Shown here piece by piece: positions 6,047-7,780 of a stretch of 7,780 nt of DNA. Origin of the DNA: Marinilabiliales bacterium (GTDB lineage: Bacteria > Bacteroidota > Bacteroidia > Bacteroidales > F082). The notes under the pieces are model-generated. The model saw only the letters and a list, made by a program, of their open reading frames with translations. It made no database searches and had not been told where the DNA came from. The DNA is taken from the NCBI GenBank assembly GCA_002869465.1, contig PKSW01000213.1, positions 1 through 7,780 of the forward strand. Direction: 5' to 3'. The position numbers and the translations under genes are program-made. How positions within the stretch are numbered: the first letter of the stretch is position 1; every line of letters starts with the position of its first letter.

Positions 6047-7780
6047 ATGAAAAAAATTCTATCCATGTTGGCATTGTTTGCAGCACCATTTATTGCTTCT
6101 GCAAGCGAAGCTGATCTTGTAATTCCCGATGGTGTTAAAGCAGAAAGCATCCTGTATTGGGGTTTCCTGATCACTTTTGCCGGTTTCTTATTTGGTTTGT
6201 ACCAATTTATGAAAGTTAAAAAGATTAAGGCACACCAATCCATGCTGGATGTTGCCCAGGTAATTTACGAAACAGGTAAAACCTACCTCATTAAGCAGGG
6301 CAAGTTTCTGGCCATTCTTTTTATTTTTATTGGTTCAGCCGTAGCCTTTTATTTTGGATGGCTATCCGATGCACATTTTGGTATTGGCGGTGTACTGATG
6401 ATCCTCGGCTGGACGGTTATCGGAATACTTGGATCCTACAGCGTGGCCTGGTTTGGTATCAGGATGAATACGCTGGCCAACTCAAGAATGGCATTTGCAT
6501 CTTTGGAAAGAAAACCGATTAAGTTACTTAATATTCCACTGAATGCAGGTATGAGTATTGGAGTGGTACTTATTTCCCTCGAATTGATCATGATGCTCAT
6601 CATCCTGCTTTTTGTTCCGGGCGAATATGCCGGAGCTAGTTTTATCGGCTTTGCCATTGGTGAATCTTTGGGAGCTTCTGTGCTCAGAATTGCAGGTGGA
6701 ATTTTTACCAAAATAGCTGACATTGGATCAGACCTGATGAAGGTAATATTTAAAATTGGAGAAGACGACCCAAGGAATCCGGGCACCATAGCTGACTGTG
6801 TGGGTGATAACGCAGGTGATAGCGTTGGTCCAACAGCCGACGGATTTGAAACCTATGGCGTAACCGGTGTTGCTTTGATCACTTTTATTCTTCTGGCAGT
6901 GACCGAGGTTCATTACCAGGTTCAGTTACTTTCATGGATTTTCCTCATGCGTATCCTGATGATCGTCACATCTATCGTCTCCTTCTGGATCAACGGTGCC
7001 ATCTCAAAAATGAGATACAATCATGTGGATGAACTCGATTTTGAAAAACCATTAACCTCACTGGTTTGGATCACTTCCATATTGTCAATAATTGTAACTT
7101 TCCTAATCAGCTACCTGGTTATCCGCGACTTACCAAATAACATGTGGATTGTATTATCGGTTATAATCAGTGCCGGAACTTTGGGTGCGGCCCTTATCCC
7201 TGAATTCACCAAGATATTTACCAGCCCCAAATCAACCCATGTAAATGAAGTAGTGGAAGCTTCTAAAAAAGGAGGTGCATCATTAAACATTTTATCCGGA
7301 TTGGTAGCGGGAAATTTCAGTGCTTTCTGGATGGGTATGGTTTTTTTCCTCCTGATGTTTATTGCTTACTTTGCAAGTACCTTTGGATTGGGTGACTTTA
7401 TGATCTACCCTTCCATTTTTGCTTTTGGACTGGTGGCATTTGGTATGCTGGGTATGGGACCAGTTACTATCGCAGTTGACAGTTATGGCCCTGTAACTGA
7501 CAATGCACAGTCCATCTACGAACTTTCTCTTATAGAAGAAAATCAAAAAGAAGTGACACCGGAAATTGAAAGAGACTTCGGTTTTACACCCGATTTTGAA
7601 AAGTCGAAATACTACCTCGAAGCCAATGACGGTGCAGGAAATACTTTTAAAGCAACGGCTAAACCTGTATTGATTGGCACTGCAGTTGTGGGTGCTACCA
7701 CCATGATCTTCTCCCTGATCCTCGTTATCAAGAGTACGCTCGGCGTTCAACCAGAAGAAATCCTGAACCTGTTGAATCCA
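6047..7780 (+). CDS. hppA: Membrane-integral pyrophosphatase (H+/Na+-translocating), divergent type, partial at the right edge
   Basis: The first 578 residues of a membrane PPase, which hydrolyses cytoplasmic pyrophosphate and pumps H+ and/or Na+ outward. The frame is open to the window end; the family is usually about 650-800 residues. It begins with a signal-peptide-like segment (KK, hydrophobic run, ASA at 17-19), then many membrane helices. Family motifs are GSYSVAW near 129, GGIFTKIADIG (217-227), EDDPRNPGTIAD (239-250), VGDNAGD (252-258), ADGFETY (264-270), and VDSYGPVTDNA (477-487). Departures: the canonical DX7KXE is replaced by D225-IGSDLMKVIF, one residue shorter and without the Glu; IADN is IADC; the loop before GNTFKATAK (531-539) is about 20 residues longer than in the R. 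rubrum enzyme. Glu268 is where Na+-pumping PPases carry their ion-linked Glu. Lys535 is where K+-independent enzymes carry Lys. ATG 6047 is the first in-frame ATG and provides the signal peptide. Transcribed divergently from the nucleotide operon. Confidence 0.95.
   Translation, partial: MKKILSMLALFAAPFIASASEADLVIPDGVKAESILYWGFLITFAGFLFGLYQFMKVKKIKAHQSMLDVAQVIYETGKTYLIKQGKFLAILFIFIGSAVAFYFGWLSDAHFGIGGVLMILGWTVIGILGSYSVAWFGIRMNTLANSRMAFASLERKPIKLLNIPLNAGMSIGVVLISLELIMMLIILLFVPGEYAGASFIGFAIGESLGASVLRIAGGIFTKIADIGSDLMKVIFKIGEDDPRNPGTIADCVGDNAGDSVGPTADGFETYGVTGVALITFILLAVTEVHYQVQLLSWIFLMRILMIVTSIVSFWINGAISKMRYNHVDELDFEKPLTSLVWITSILSIIVTFLISYLVIRDLPNNMWIVLSVIISAGTLGAALIPEFTKIFTSPKSTHVNEVVEASKKGGASLNILSGLVAGNFSAFWMGMVFFLLMFIAYFASTFGLGDFMIYPSIFAFGLVAFGMLGMGPVTIAVDSYGPVTDNAQSIYELSLIEENQKEVTPEIERDFGFTPDFEKSKYYLEANDGAGNTFKATAKPVLIGTAVVGATTMIFSLILVIKSTLGVQPEEILNLLNP

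Noticed and set aside
6436..7750. Several long minus-strand open frames opposite hppA (for example 7292-7750 and 6436-6789).
   Set aside because: They have low-complexity, Ser/His/Cys- or Ile-rich translations typical of antisense shadows, while the plus strand is an unmistakable membrane pyrophosphatase.

Overview
The window reads as chromosomal DNA from a member of the Bacteroidota (Bacteroidetes), not closely assigned. Several things point there. Start codons mostly lack Shine-Dalgarno sequences, and one gene encodes a lipoprotein with a short Bacteroidetes-style lipobox. ThyA carries an extra segment before its catalytic cysteine, and the membrane pyrophosphatase is of a divergent type I associate with Bacteroidetes and Chlorobi. 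Composition is moderately AT-rich throughout. I see no tRNA, rRNA, CRISPR array, insertion sequence or phage gene.

Left part (1-1462, + strand): the window opens inside a broken FAD-linked oxidase (BBE/FAD_binding_4 type). Its reading frame leaves the family consensus at about base 301 and stops at 340. Four bases later starts an intact group 1 truncated hemoglobin (glbN type). A 209-base spacer with a very short orphan reading frame follows, then an exported TlpA/ResA-like thioredoxin with a WCSVC active site. Its stop codon lies one base from the stop of the convergent operon.

Middle part (5786-1464, - strand): five tightly packed genes form one probable operon. In transcription order they are a DUF151/UVR bifunctional nuclease-like protein, a CNT-family nucleoside transporter (NupC-like) with an unusual N-terminal extension, thymidylate synthase (thyA), dihydrofolate reductase (folA) and a lipoprotein of unknown function. 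Spacings are 15, 19 and 22 bases, and the last pair overlaps by 20 bases. ThyA makes dTMP and turns methylene-THF into dihydrofolate. FolA reduces that dihydrofolate back to THF. The transporter supplies nucleosides for salvage. Together they form a thymidylate/folate supply unit.

Right part (5787-7780): a 260-base AT-rich divergent intergenic region contains a 29-base near-perfect inverted repeat just upstream of the operon. To its right, on the + strand and running off the window, is a membrane-integral pyrophosphatase (hppA) with a cleavable-looking signal peptide and several departures from the textbook motifs.

Most of the window is recognisable housekeeping. The points most worth following are the divergent pyrophosphatase, the inverted repeat before the nucleotide operon, the unknown lipoprotein translationally tied to folA, the altered hemoglobin heme pocket and the truncated oxidase remnant. 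I found no convincing evidence of a wholly new system.
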